A DNA stretch of 64,000 nt from Nelumbo lutea. Taxonomy: Eukaryota > Streptophyta > Magnoliopsida > Proteales > Nelumbonaceae. Of the stretch, positions 22,716 to 34,189 are shown one piece after another. A model generated the notes under the pieces. That model was not told the DNA's origin and did no database searches. It was given only the letters and a program-made list of their open reading frames with translations. How positions within the stretch are numbered: position 1 is the first letter of the stretch; each line of letters starts with the position of its first letter. Made by a program: the position numbers and the translations under genes. The stretch is taken from contig JAKGHH010000002.1 of NCBI GenBank assembly GCA_022828595.1, positions 46,387,897 through 46,451,896 of the forward strand. Reading direction: 5' to 3'.

Positions 22716-25700
22716 TAATGTCACATTCCATTAAATGTTTTCACTACCATGATTTAGGATTCCTTGTACTTGAATTCACTATCAAAGTGTTTTGGTTTGT
22801 CATTAGCACTTGTAGTTGTTGTTTGACGATACTCATACTTCTCGAATTGCAATTTGGTGTTTGACTGTTTCTAATGGGATTAGAGTTAAATCAAACATAA
22901 ATTATTTGCAGCTTGAGGGCGTAAGAACAAAAAGATTGGATCTACTGTTATTCATTTTGAAGATGTGCAATTTCAAGCAATCTGGTAGTTTTAAGCAAAA
23001 TCAAATCCATTATTGCCATGAATTGAGCAATGCTTACAGAGCTTTAGAAATTACAGAGGAAACTACTCCTTTATGGGAGAATATCATCAAGTAGATTGCA
23101 CGAAACTTACCCACTTCTTGGCTTCAGCACTTCTGGAGCCATCCTGTAGAATAAAGATAAATTGGAAAACAAATCAGGTAAATATTGTATGATGCATGAT
23201 AGGGAACAACTAAAACATCCAATCAAAAGAAAATTTTAACCCAAGTAAATATTGACAGTTCATTTCTGCTATCTTCTTTCTTAGGTGATTGGCTTTTAAA
23301 CTTTGAGTTTATGGAGTTGGATGTGTCTGGTTTGGTTTGTAACTCCATCTTAGCAATCTCTTGTCGGCCTTAGCTTGTCATTTCTAAATCTTGTTCCTAA
23401 TTCTAGTAAGTTCACTCAACCCAAGGGACCTAAGCTCCTCTCGCCTTGATGTGCAGGGGTATGTATCTATGTTTTCATTATCAATGAATGGCTCTTGAAT
23501 GTTATTATCTGCCTCACTCATTGGGATAAGGGCTTTAGTTCCTTTGCTTGATAACAGTAGTACATCAAAGCATGTTCAGGAGATAATGCAGGCAATAAGG
23601 GTAGGTTGAGGATAAACTTGAATCTAGGAGTCAAAGCTCTAATTTCTATTCTTAAGACAATATCTCAACATGCAACTCAAGTGGAGGATGTAAGGATACA
23701 TCAGTTAATGGGTCCTAGCAATGTCCGATTCAAAGATCTTGTGACCAGTTAGTGTTTAATAAGTAATTGTCCGATTCAAAGATCTTGTCATCTTCTCAAG
23801 AAGAATATACTAAGAACATGTGGTTGTCATCACAAGATCAATGTCCCATAGCTTTTCTCAGTTGGACTCTTCAATGTAGGATCTTGATCCCTAAAAGCTC
23901 CTGTCTATATATATAATCTGCTTAATTGGATGACCATTTAAAGTCCAAGTGATACCATTTTCCAAACTCAGATTGGGCATAACTGTTTCAGCCACTGGGT
24001 CACAGGTTGAACAGTTAGATTGTCTGGTCAACTGCTCAATTCCCTCAAAACCATAAAAAGACCACAAATGTACAAAGAAAAATAGTAAATGGTTCTAGAT
24101 TATCTTTTAAAGCTATTTTGCACCAAAATAAGCTTAAAGCAATATATGTATAACACCTACTGGCATGTATTTGGGAAATTTGGCCAAGTCAAATATTTCT
24201 AAGAACCATTTTGGCTACTGGTTCCCAGTCTGAACAATCTGACTGATCCATCTCTGACAATGGTGATTTGAGTACTACAATAGGTGATGGGAAACACAAT
24301 GCACTAAGATGACACAAGGAGAAAAAAGAAGGAAAAATACAAGTACTAAGAGACAACTCAACCTAAATCTATGGTTGTGTAAAGACCAAAGTTAGACAAC
24401 AGAGGGATATGTGCAGAGCTCAAATGCAATTAAACATAAATTGAAATTCGCTATACAAAGCCATGTAAATAAGCCCTATGGGTAAATTGAAATTCACTCA
24501 AACAAGCCATGCTTTACAAGCCCTTCCCCTTGGGTATAGAGAGCCAAAATCCCCTCTCCTTCTCCCAAGGACCCTAGAAGTTTTCCATGGAAACCTTCAC
24601 AATTAATGATTATAACTATTTCTTGCTAACTAAGGAACCTAGAAGATTCTTAAGGAAACTTTTTGCATTTTCCCGTGACCACCATAATTATGATTTGGTG
24701 CACCAGTGTAGCATTCCTTGGATACTTATGTAATATGATTCAATACATAGCAGTTATAGCTTCTTTTGGTTGCTCCTGCATCAATATTTGATTTGAATTT
24801 GACTAATCAGATTTTAAATAGGATTTAAATATTGTAATTCTTAATAAAATCAACTAAAAAGGACTTCCAAACAAATCCTAACTTACTCCTTGGTTAAAAA
24901 CACAACACTTGAACCAACTGTACTAATAATTATGTATTGACAAGTCTTATTGAAGTTTTGTAAGTTCTGAACTCTATCATTTCAATCAGAGTGGATCCAG
25001 CTTTGATCCAATTCATAAAACAGATGTAAAGGCCCATATCTTGCTAAGCAGATAATATCCTAATTACTATCCAATCCATTGACAGCCCTTGGTAAAGCCA
25101 CTGGAATTTATGCCACATCATGGTTCCTAAATTAATCAGCATCAATGCACTCTGCTCCAGCAGAAGTTGGTGAAGAATATTTGATAACCTGATGAAACAA
25201 AATATTGATTATACAGTATTTCAGTACAAGTGACTTATCTCAGAACAAAGTTTGTAATTAAACAATTGGAAGATAATATTCATTGGTAATTGGAAAGATA
25301 CTAACTTTTACTTTCAGGGAGGGGAGGTTAACTGGGATTCAGAGATAACCTATAAAGATATTTCAACCTTTTTTTCTAAAAGATGGCATATAATACTCAA
25401 GCAATTACTCAATTTAACTCTATAGATCCGTATCCCACCTATAGATTGGAAAAACAAAGCCTATTTTTCCATTTCACTCTAGCAAATGTCATTTTCTATT
25501 GAACAATATGTCCTTGGATTATTTCTCACTGCCTCAATTAATGCCATGTCCTTTCTGATTTCAGCGAGCTCTTCTAGACCCATCAGTTTGCATCAGATTG
25601 TTCTTTATGACATTCATTAATACACATAGGAAACATGTTACTCTTCATACCATGAAATTTCCTTGTTCAGATTATCTTGTTTAAGAACTTAGTTATAATA

Positions 25701-25950
25701 AGCATGCCTCTTCAATAGGTTCTGAAACTCTTAATGGGGATTCAGATTGTATTAGGGGATTCAGATTTTATATTCATTAAATCAGGTTTTATTAGGAGAC
25801 AAGTGCGATTTGCATTATAAGACCGTGAGTTCACATTTATTTTCTAGAGCTTTCATTATATATTTTGATTTTGTGTTCTTGATCTGTATAAGTTTACCTA
25901 TCTTTTATTTCAAATCAAGCAAACACTAATCATAAGTTATCCTTCTCATT
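22716..25950 (+). other. CACTA interior or insert; no gene recognised
   Basis: 22816-23094 is open for 92 codons but starts at a non-ATG codon and shows no known motif. TGTCCGATTCAAAGATCTTGT occurs twice (about 23726 and 23768). GATTCAGAT-type repeats lie near 25740-25770. The stretch probably separates the two genes of the CACTA element, possibly with insertions. Confidence 0.4.
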
Positions 25951-25968
25951 TACACCTTACTGGTTAAT

Positions 25969-26396
25969 ATGGGGAAACGAAAGGGACTGAACATTGTTTC
26001 ATTGAGTTCCCATGGAAGAGATGAAGCTCAGCCACAAGAGGGTGAGTCCAATAATGAGGGGCAAACTACCCAGGCTGAGCCCAACAATGAGGGCCCAACC
26101 ACCCAGGGTAGTGCACCAGTGGATGCATACTCAAAAAGGCAGCCAACTAAAGGTATTTAATAATTTTGCATACGTTAATTTGACATAAAAATCCTTAGTT
26201 TGTTTATTGAGTTATTATAAACCCATATACAATTTTCACATCTTTCATGTTTTCAGCTCAATATAGGCCTCGAGGTCCCACACGTTTGTTAGAGGTGTGG
26301 GATATGCCAGTTGAGGAGAAGATTGTTGTTCAACTAGATGAAAGAGGCCGACCAATTGGTGATGAGGGAAAAACTTATCTCTCTCCCTCTCTCTAA
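25969..26396 (+). pseudogene. CACTA second gene (Transposase_24-like), N-terminal exons
   Basis: Exon 1 (ATG at 25969, to about 26153) encodes a basic start MGKRKGLNIV and a Glu/Gln/Thr-rich imperfect repeat. An intron-like AT stretch follows, then an exon at about 26257 with YRPRGPTRLLEVWDMPVEEK and IVVQLDERGRPIGDEG, ending at a TAA (26394). RGPT...L-W-x-x-P followed by GxPIGD is the pattern seen in plant Transposase_24/TNPA-like proteins of CACTA elements. Downstream exons are displaced to about 30088. Confidence 0.65.
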
Positions 26397-27440
26397 AACA
26401 GAGTGATTGCAGTAAATTCTTAAAGGAGAATCGCATGGTTTGCTAATATTAGACCCTGAACAGCTTATCTTTAAGGAGCTTTTGATAACAGTTGAAAAAG
26501 ATATGTTTGAAACAGAACCAGAACTGAAACTCTAGAACTGAAACCGTGAACAGCTTATCATTAAACACTCCCTCCTCTGTTATCATTATTTTAATTAGAA
26601 ATAAAGGTGAGGCCCACTTTGTCCTAAATCAATCGCCTTATTCTACATATGGCATCTGTTAGGAATAGTAAGAAAACCATCAATATGCAGGCAGTAAAAA
26701 AAGAAAAGGCATCTGGAGATACTGTTAAAATTGGATACTTGGTAGAAACTTGTGAATAGAATGCTAGGAAAAACTTGTTCCTATGCATTTGGCTCAGGAC
26801 CGGAAGAACCTGATATTATTCATTGTCCATTATTATATTTTACTAGCAGTATTAAAAATATTGCTAAGTTAATTTCTGCAGATTCATGCTGAGCTAACTG
26901 ATCAGAATTCATCAGAAGAAAAAGAATGCTGGGCGAGTTAGAAAGCCATTTCCCTCTTCAAGCATTTTAATTTTTCAAAGCAGATTTTAGTTAGAGAAGA
27001 ATCTGCTTTGTGTATATTTATAATCAATTTAATGTGGATATGTGGATATGTGTTCAGCAAAGGCATATGTGTAAATTTTTTAAAACAAAATAATCCATAC
27101 ACATATGCCTTTACTGTCTCAAAGGCGTATGTGTTCAGTGACCAGGTTTCGGAATTGGTCTGCAAAAGTTTACAGATAAATTCTTAATGAATCCAGAATG
27201 GATGAAGTGTTTTCTCAGAATTCCATCTTCCAACATCAACCAAAATCCAATATGATCAACTGAGAGGATCATATTAAAATGTTGCCTGAATGTCTCAATG
27301 TAATGGACCCTAGATAGAAACTTCAGGAGGAATATTGAAATCTCCTGAAAGTTGAGATAACTTTCTATGTAAGTAATTGTATCTAGCTTAGTATTTGTTT
27401 CTCTTACTGCATTGGACATTTTCTATTCTATTTCATAACA
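26397..27440. other. No gene seen
   Basis: Intron-like or inserted AT-rich sequence. AACAGCTTATC occurs near 26459 and 26549. A near-repeat around CATATGCCTTT / AAAGGCATATG lies at 27058-27130 (inverted). Confidence 0.4.
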
Positions 27441-27457
27441 TTGTTTAACTATTGTGG

Positions 27458-27945
27458 CTAGGGTTGGATATGAATCGAGCCAAGCTCATGAATATTAGAC
27501 CATTGGAGTTTGGCTCTGGAGAAAAGCATAAGGCTTGAGTTCAGGCTCGTGTTTGATTTGATCTAGAAATATAGCTCGAATTCAGCTCGACTAAAAAACT
27601 CATATATTCGAGCTCGACTTTGCTTGAACTTGACTGTGAACCAAGCCTGCTTGAGTTCGAATTCAAGCTCAAACTCAATACTTTCCCCTCATGTTTAACA
27701 TTTAAAAACCACAAAACCACATCAAAATTGCTTGCTCTCATCAAATTAACAAGAATAGCTTTCTAGCTTATTTAACATTTAAAATCATAAAATATACAAA
27801 AAGCAACCTGTTCAACTCAAAATTACTAAAAACTAACAATAACCTTTTTGAAATCCACAGTTCAACAACAATCTGTTGAAATCCTTTGAATGCATATATT
27901 TCAATTCAATTCACAAAATACATACATACATACATATATACATAG

Positions 27946-27992
<47 letters not shown>

Positions 27993-28165
27993 ATCAAGCT
28001 CTTCTGGTGTATAGATGACTTATGAGCACGGATTAGGCTCGCAAGCTTCATAATATTTGAGCTTGGTTTGATTGGCAATCGAGCCTATATTGGGCTTAAG
28101 TCTGGCTTGAAGCTTAATTTGGACCAAGCCGAATTGAGCTTTTTGTGAGCCAAGCTCAAATGGCA
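27458..28165. repeat. GAGCTCGA/AAGCTCAA-rich repeat, probably a small non-autonomous transposon
   Basis: The block is filled with degenerate AGCTCGA, GAGCC and AAGCTCA motifs, starting near GGGTTGGATATGAATCGAGCC and ending near GAGCCAAGCTCAAATGG. A similar but shorter block occurs at about 38310-38460. Plants have many such dispersed repeats. I cannot assign a family. Confidence 0.45.
27946..27992. repeat. Microsatellite (CA)n(TA)n
   Basis: About twelve CA units (27946-27970) run straight into eleven TA units (27971-27992), inside the GAGCTCGA-rich repeat. Confidence 0.95.
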
Positions 28166-28253
28166 TAGGAATAGCTTACTTCAGATCCACTCCTGTGGCT
28201 TATGGATTGCAGTCTATTTCAAAAAATTGGTATTTAGAGTATAGCCCATGATA

Positions 28254-28695
28254 TTAGACACTGTTTCCTGGTGAAGATTCACCAGTTGCATTGATGGAGG
28301 ATCTGCTTGGGAGCCAGCATAGTGGTGAAAATCGTATCTGACCTAGAGCGAGGCCAGGCTGGACAGCCTTCGAGGAATAGCTACGGACTAAACCCTTGGC
28401 CACATCTGATTCCTTTTTTAATTCTGTCCCTTCATCCTGCTTTTTCTTGGCCAAGCTCTCCACAGTAATACTAGCAATGGTATCTCTCTCAATTTTAGTA
28501 ATTGGAACAGCCAAATCCACATTTTTCTGATTCTGGGTATCTCCAGAAACCAACTCAGAAGCTCTTTGACTTAGCTCATCAAAGGTCTAAAAAATCTTGT
28601 CAAGATCAATAAGGTAAAGAGCTTCTTTCTTCTGTTCATGGCTAAAAAAGCAAAACCATATTGTTCTTCTTTGCTTCCTATAGGATGTGATCCGC
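28254..28695 (-). pseudogene. Coding-like fragment of unknown protein, frameshifted
   Basis: On the minus strand an open block (28553-28254) reads QKNVDLAVPITKIERDTIAS, ESLAKKKQDEGTELKKE, KGLVRSYSSKAVQPGLALGQ and IRFSPLCWLPS. Upstream in the same frame, past one TAG, is HEQKKEALYLIDLDKIF and FDELSQRASELV. Past a likely frameshift is KEEQYGFAFL. The balanced composition and absence of further stops suggest a genuine protein once. I do not recognise the family. It could be a captured or retroposed host-gene piece inside the CACTA element. Confidence 0.4.
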
Positions 28696-29639
28696 CTGTC
28701 ATAAATTTCAGAATAAAAATATTAATTGGATACTTGCCTGGCATGTTTATTCATCTTTGATGTGTATGGAACCATGGCCATGAGAATGTTGTCACTTGGG
28801 AATTGGAATCTCACTCATATTGGTATTTTGTTAGTTATTCTTTTCAGTAAACTGGGAATGGTCAATGCAGAGTGGTGGAGATTTTTGTGGTTTGGACAAG
28901 TCTTCAACTTTTGTAATACCTTTATGATCCAGGGAAGCTATCCCTCCCCTTTAATGAAAAACATTGTTTAATGAAAGCTTGGAGGGCTGGATATGGAGGT
29001 GCTTCAGCCACTTGAATGGCTCTTACAATAAGCTTCTTTTTGTAGCTTTAGCCCAATAGCTCCGGATGTTTTTCCCTTTTAAACATTTCTTACACAATTA
29101 AAATCCGTTTTTCTTATTTCCTTCAAATTTTATTCCTTTTATGCAGCATCATCATTAATTCCTTGATGACAAATAATACCCAAGTTCACATCAAACATTG
29201 CTTGGCTCCTTTTCAAACTTCTTATCATTGGTTGTTACTCATTTTGACAATTAACAATGCTATTTGTTAGTTAGAGCTCCAGCTCTACCCGTGAATGCAA
29301 ACAAATCGAACTAAAACAAAGATTTAGCAAACAAGGACAGCCTAGTGCACAAGGCTCCCACTAAGCAAAACTGAATGAGGCTATTATCAGTTTTCTTAGT
29401 TCTGGGGATAATTAGAGTTTACTCTTAGCTATTCCATCAACCATCCTCAATCTAAAGTCTTATTTGAATTCAATTATGTCAAAGCAGAGCTTTAGGAATT
29501 TGAAGTCAATCTAAAGTCCTTATCGTTGATGTGCTGAGGAGGAAAGGTGTGGTCATTATCAATTTATGTTGTCATACCCTAGTAAATTGCAGGTTCTATT
29601 ATAGCTTAGGGTTCTATGCTTAAAAATTGTTTGGAATGA
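28696..29639. other. No gene recognised; possibly upstream LINE sequence
   Basis: 28726-28971 is open for 82 codons with a non-ATG start and no motif I recognise. The rest is AT-rich and shows no coding pattern. Confidence 0.35.
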
Positions 29640-30000
29640 GGTGGGTTACCCCCTCCCACCCGATTTAGGAAAGGTGCTTTGGAAATGCTCCCTCTAGTAA
29701 TCTGTTGGTGTTTATGGAAGGAGAGAAATGATTTAGTGTTCATACACCAATCATTACTATTGAAAATTGTGTGCCAAGATGGAAAGAACCTTGCTGAAAT
29801 GGGCCCTATTAATAGTCACTTTTGGGGTTTTGATTTTAATCATTTTGTAAGTTGTGGGTTGATGATTTTGTTGTGTAATAACCTTATATTTTCATGATCA
29901 TTGTTGTAATCGTATGGAGGAAACCTTTGACTCAATAGTCTCTGTTTTATCTTTTTGATCATTAGTGAAATATTCACTTTTCAAAACAAAATTTGAAAAT
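29640..30000 (+). pseudogene. LINE 3' tail fragment
   Basis: LPLVICWCLWKERNDLVF (about 29685-29740) matches the pattern at the end of plant LINE ORF2 (..W-x-x-W-K-E-R-N-x-R-x-F). It is followed by a non-coding T-rich tail (about 29900-30000), as in LINE 3' ends. Only this tail remains, consistent with 5' truncation on insertion. Confidence 0.55.
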
Positions 30001-30087
30001 GAAAATCAGTACAACAATTCATTACTTGTGCATAAAATTCAGGAAAATTTGAAAAAAAGTGCTTAAATGATAAAATCACTTGACAGA

Positions 30088-30545
30088 GTTCACAAACATT
30101 GCAGCAAGGATCTTCTTGGAAGAATGATGCGCTTTCTCATGTTAAAGGACCAGACAAGAAAGGACATGTTTGTTGTATGGGAAAAATTCTAACTTTTAAT
30201 GGTAGTGGGGCTTCATCCTCTCAACAACATGATCAACACGATCAAGTTTTGCGGGAAAAAATTCAAAACTTTGAGGGTTTGATGAATGGTTTTATATCTA
30301 TATTTCAGAGACGATTTCCTGATGAACTTAGTGATATCATGAGTCTTGTAAACCAATTCACAAATAGAGAGGTATCATATATTTATATTCAAAATTTTAA
30401 AGTGATATATAGAATGTTACTAAATTAATCAAATTTTCTCTAATTTAATAGGATCCAAATGCTGCTGTTACTCCAGGTATCTCACCAAATAGGCATTGGA
30501 ACTCATCAACTTCAAGCCATCATCCTCATGGAAGTCAAGGCAGTA
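30088..30545 (+). pseudogene. CACTA second gene (Transposase_24-like), C-terminal exons
   Basis: The block at about 30093-30370 encodes SSWKNDALSHVKGPDKKGHV, then GKILTFNGSGASSSQQHD, REKIQNFEGLMNGFISIFQR and FPDELSDIMSLV. The pattern of W-x-N-D-A-L..G..K-G-x-V followed by a coiled stretch is that of TNPA/Transposase_24 C-termini. A splice-donor-like GAGAGGTATC follows at 30367. A small further exon near 30451-30540 reads DPNAAVTPGISPNRHWNSS. Confidence 0.6.
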
Positions 30546-31594
30546 ATATTTATAATGATTATTTTACTTTCTTTGTTTTGTAGGATTTTATTTTACTTTA
30601 GGTGTTTCGAAAATAGTTGCTTTCTTTCACAATCTAAGGATTTTAGAAATTGCTTATTTATACCATATGAATAAGGTTAATATTTTTACCAAACAAAGAA
30701 TAAGGTTAATGTCATTTATTTGCTTTAGGTTGATTAAATCCATGCTAAACAGAGAAGTTTAATTACAATGGCTTGTAAATAGAGTCTGATCTTTTTTATT
30801 TTAAATAGAGTCATTCATCTAATTTGTTTCCATCACCTTTCTTGTGGTACAGCCTTTCAGCTGAATATTTTACATTTTTATCTATTAAATCCAAACCAAT
30901 CGTCCTAGTGTGGGGTGCTCCAATCTGATTACATTAACTCTGTCATGCCATAGAGGTTTCAATTTGATTTGGTTAATTTATTAGTTCCATAATTCATTTA
31001 TTGATATGAGAATGCTATAATTATGATGCCTTCTTGAATGTCTTGTTTTTATACATTTTTTATCATTATCTCATTTACTTTGCATACTCTGACAATTTAT
31101 ATGTTTTTGATTTACAGGTTCAACAATTATGCTAAGTGGATTTGCATTGGAAGATGTGTTATATTATTCAATAAATTGATGTTTTTTGAAGTCCTTATAT
31201 TTTCTATATGTCAACTAAATATTGTATTTGAACAATTTGATTTGGATATTAATTCATCTTTAAATTAATATATTTTGTTTTAAATTGCATTTTTAATTTA
31301 TGTTGCTTATTTGTATCTTGTAATTTTCATTATACTAAAAGGGTAAAGAGTGCTTCTTTTGTCAACATATATTAACAGGTTTAGCATTTAATTAGAGTAT
31401 ATAAAATTTTCCAATATAATATCAAAAACATCATACTATAAAAACTTATAATCCAGTGGTATGGGGGAGGTCCTTTAATTGGCCATTTCCGGCAGCATAC
31501 ATTTTCCCAAAATTATTATATTATAAATTATTATGCATGTCAAATATAATATGGTCTTATAGGGTCAGACTTGATTAATCCTATTAATAATTGG
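30546..31594. other. No gene seen
   Basis: AT-rich sequence, probably the 3' part of the CACTA element and its flank. No CACTA terminus was identified. Confidence 0.4.
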
Positions 31595-31597
31595 TTA

Positions 31598-31978
31598 GGT
31601 TGCATTTGGAAACAATGCAAATAAGTGTGAATGCAAATATATAGAGTGTAAAATGGTTTATATAAATTGCACAATTGGGTTAGTTTTGCACTGACAAATT
31701 TACCTTTGTACCAAACAAACTTTTAGTTGTAAAAGATGCAAACATAAATTCAAATAAAGCATATGCTTTTTTTTTTTATCAAAAGTCCACTTGAATACAA
31801 ATTTACTTCTTTTTTATCGATGTACTTTTACATCTTATTATCAATGTAAATATGCACTCGTTTGTCATTTGTCAATACATAAATGTAATGTTGCCAAACA
31901 CAGGCAAAAGTGAACCAGAGTGCAAATTTACCCTTAACCAGGATTTACAATCCATTTGCATTGTTTCCAAATGCAGCC
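31598..31978. mobile_element. Tourist-like MITE 1 of 3
   Basis: Terminal inverted repeats of at least 25 bp: left GGTTGCATTTGGAAACAATG, right inverted GGCTGCATTTGGAAACAATG. Flanked by TTA at 31595-31597 and 31979-31981. Confidence 0.85.
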
Positions 31979-31981
31979 TTA

Positions 31982-32100
31982 GGCTAAGTTTGGAAGGAGT
32001 ACTAATGCAAATCTGTAGAGTGCAAAACCTTATATTTTGTATTATTTTGTATGTATTTACTCTGTACATATTTGCATTTGTACTGCTTCCAAGCTGAGCC
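31982..32100. mobile_element. Tourist-like MITE 2 of 3 (119 bp)
   Basis: Left GGCTAAGTTTGGAAGGAGTA and right inverted GGCTCAGCTTGGAAGCAGTA form ~31 bp inverted repeats. Flanked by TTA at 31979-31981 (shared with MITE 1) and 32101-32103. A partial relative is at 11947-11997. Confidence 0.85.
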
Positions 32101-32107
32101 TTAATTA

Positions 32108-32469
32108 GGCTCCATTTGTTTGCGATACAAACGCAAACCAGGGTTTTGAGAGCGTTTGTTTGAAACGTAAAAAAATAGTGATTATCGGAGTAAAATTGTA
32201 TATTCTAGCACTTTTGTACTCTGAAAAGAGAGCATTATTGTACCTAATTTTTAAATACAATTTTTGTGTTCTTTTGATAATTAATTTTTTGATCAAAGTT
32301 AAAAGTGTTGGAGCATTTAATGATGGGCCCACACTTTTGCACCGATTTCAACCAAACAAGATGAATGCAAAAACGATTTAAAATATGAACCATGTTTATA
32401 TTCATAAACCGAAAAATGGGTAAATATGTACCATACATATTTGCGTTTGCATTACAATCAAATGCATCC
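32108..32469. mobile_element. Tourist-like MITE 3 of 3
   Basis: Left GGCTCCATTTGTTTGCGATA and right inverted GGATGCATTTGATTGTAATG, both leading into CAAACGCAAA. Flanked by TTA at 32105-32107 and 32470-32472. Its left TTA is four bases from the right TTA of MITE 2. Confidence 0.82.
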
Positions 32470-32472
32470 TTA

Positions 32473-33260
32473 CGTTCAAAGCCTAATGCTATAGACCCTG
32501 GTTCAAGACTGGTCTACACAGTTTTCTTGTTAGTTCCGGATCAGGGTCACCTTGTGCTACACCAAATTCGACCCATTAATAGCTCAATTAGAATATGCCA
32601 ACCAAGAAACATTATTATTCATTATTTAAGTTACGTTTCTATTATAAAAGAATAGCAAATAACGATTTTATTTTATCTTTCAATGCCAACTTACGTTAAA
32701 ATAAATTTAAAAACAAAATATATGATATATTAAAATACATACTAATTAACAAAATGTATTTTTAAGAATCGAGAATTTCAAAGACCGGTTTGATCGGTCC
32801 GAATAATCTTTGACTCTCTGCTCTGGCTGACTACAGAGGTGTGAACTCTTTCTTTTGATGTGGGTATATTAGATATGGTTATATTTTCTTGCCAAAAATA
32901 TTTTAAATATTGAAGGAAATAAACGGTTTCGTTAACCAGGAAAGAGTAAGCATGATTTGTTTGATTTGGGCTATCTAAATGGCAAATTAGTGAAATTACA
33001 TTTTTGTAATTTAATTTATATCATGAATCAATCATGTAAGATACGAAATTTGAGACTTGTGTTAGGGGCAATATGGGCAGAAAAGGTCAATTATTAGATT
33101 CAGAAAATTTAAGAATGCCAACTAGGGAGACTAGATTAGACGATAAGATCTTGTCAACTTCCAAAAATGGCATAAAAGCTTATATGTGGAAACAATTAAG
33201 AGCAATGAATCTTGACAGCTTTGATAGAAGCTGCTAGCTAGTCTTAAGGAATCAACCGGA
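32473..33260. other. Upstream region of the MADS gene; no gene seen
   Basis: AT-rich. It probably holds the promoter-proximal sequence of the MADS-box gene. I cannot assign specific operator sites. Confidence 0.4.
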
Positions 33261-33270
33261 CAACTCTTTT

Positions 33271-33278
33271 TATATATT
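33271..33278 (+). promoter_or_regulatory. TATA box of the MADS-box gene
   Basis: TATATATT, in the context CTTTTTATATATTGG, lies about 90 bases before the ATG at 33367. It leaves room for a start near 33300 and a short 5' leader. Its position rules out a translation start in the 33277 region, where the upstream frame has only a TTG codon. Confidence 0.6.
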
Positions 33279-33366
33279 GGCGTTTGACTCTCTGCAACTC
33301 CCTCATCGATTACTCCTACCCATTCTTTATCTCTTCTTCCTTTGCAAGTTCCTTCAGGCTTCAGTT

Positions 33367-34029
33367 ATGGTGAAGAAGACGAGCATGGGTCGTCAGAAAA
33401 TTGAGATCAAGAGGATCGTTCGTGAAGACTATCGACAGGTTACATTCTCAAAGCGTAGAAATGGGCTTTTCAAGAAGGCAAGCGAGCTTTGCATCCTCTG
33501 TGGTGCAGAGGTCGCCATTGTTGTTTTCTCTCCGGCCGGGAAGGCGTTCTCCTTTGGCCACTCTTGTGTTGAATCTGTGATAGATCGGTTTCTCACCCTA
33601 GAACCAGTGCAGCCGGACGACGGTACTCCGGCGCTGGTGGATGCTCGTCACAGTGCTCATGTGCGAGAGCTCAATAGGCAATACACCCAAGTCTTGAATC
33701 AGTTGGAAGCCCAGAAAAAGCGAGGGGAGGCGCTCCAAAAATCGAAGAAAGTGAACCAGGATCAAGTCTGGTGGGAAGCACCCATCGATGATCTGAACTT
33801 GCACGAGCTTGAACAGTTAAGAGTTTCCATGGAAGAGCTCAAGAAGAACGTTTCCAAGCGAGTCAATGAGTTATCTGTTGAAGCTTCCTCGCAAGCTACA
33901 GCTACATTCTTGGCTGTTAACTCAGTCAGAATGGTCAATCCTTTTATAGCCAAAACCATTGGGAGTTCTTCTATAGCCCATCCCAGTTATGCTTTTGGTG
34001 CTTTTGGCTTTCAACGTGGGTTGTTTTGA
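33367..34029 (+). CDS. Type I (M-alpha) MADS-box transcription factor, AGL62-like
   Basis: Predicted nuclear DNA-binding regulator of 220 residues, intronless as type I MADS genes usually are. The MADS domain covers roughly residues 7-66: [58 protein letters not shown]. It is followed by the M-alpha-type SVIDRFL. A helical, coiled-coil-like stretch spans about 95-180 ([20 protein letters not shown], then [18 protein letters not shown]). The C-terminus is variable and ends GFQRGLF. The start is ATG 33367 ([11 protein letters not shown]), because the frame upstream has only TTG and overlaps the TATA box; ATG 33385 is an alternative. No K-box is present. AGL62 relatives act in female gametophyte and endosperm development; that role here is inference. 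It is the only intact host gene in the window. Confidence 0.93.
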   Translation: MVKKTSMGRQKIEIKRIVREDYRQVTFSKRRNGLFKKASELCILCGAEVAIVVFSPAGKAFSFGHSCVESVIDRFLTLEPVQPDDGTPALVDARHSAHVRELNRQYTQVLNQLEAQKKRGEALQKSKKVNQDQVWWEAPIDDLNLHELEQLRVSMEELKKNVSKRVNELSVEASSQATATFLAVNSVRMVNPFIAKTIGSSSIAHPSYAFGAFGFQRGLF

Positions 34030-34183
34030 GTTGTGAATTTCTTATCACTGTTCGTGCTTCTCGTTTATTGATCCCCTATATAGAACTAGCTACGTAGACT
34101 CTATCTATTTTTATGTTTTGTTTTCTACTTTTATAAGAAACATACCTTACCATTGGAATGTAGAAGCTCTAAAAACAAATGAG

Positions 34184-34189
34184 AATAAA
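34184..34189 (+). terminator. Poly(A) signal of the MADS-box gene
   Basis: AATAAA lies about 155 bases past the TGA at 34027, in an AT-rich 3' region. Confidence 0.55.

Noticed and set aside
22816..23094. 92-codon open stretch as a host gene
   Set aside because: Non-ATG start, no recognised motif, inside the CACTA relic; probably chance or a decayed intron/exon.
27946..27992. Possible regulatory array
   Set aside because: A plain CA/TA microsatellite.
33277..33366. N-terminal extension of the MADS protein (30 residues, hydrophobic, signal-peptide-like)
   Set aside because: It begins at TTG, overlaps the TATA box and precedes the family-typical MVKK start. It is 5' leader, not protein.
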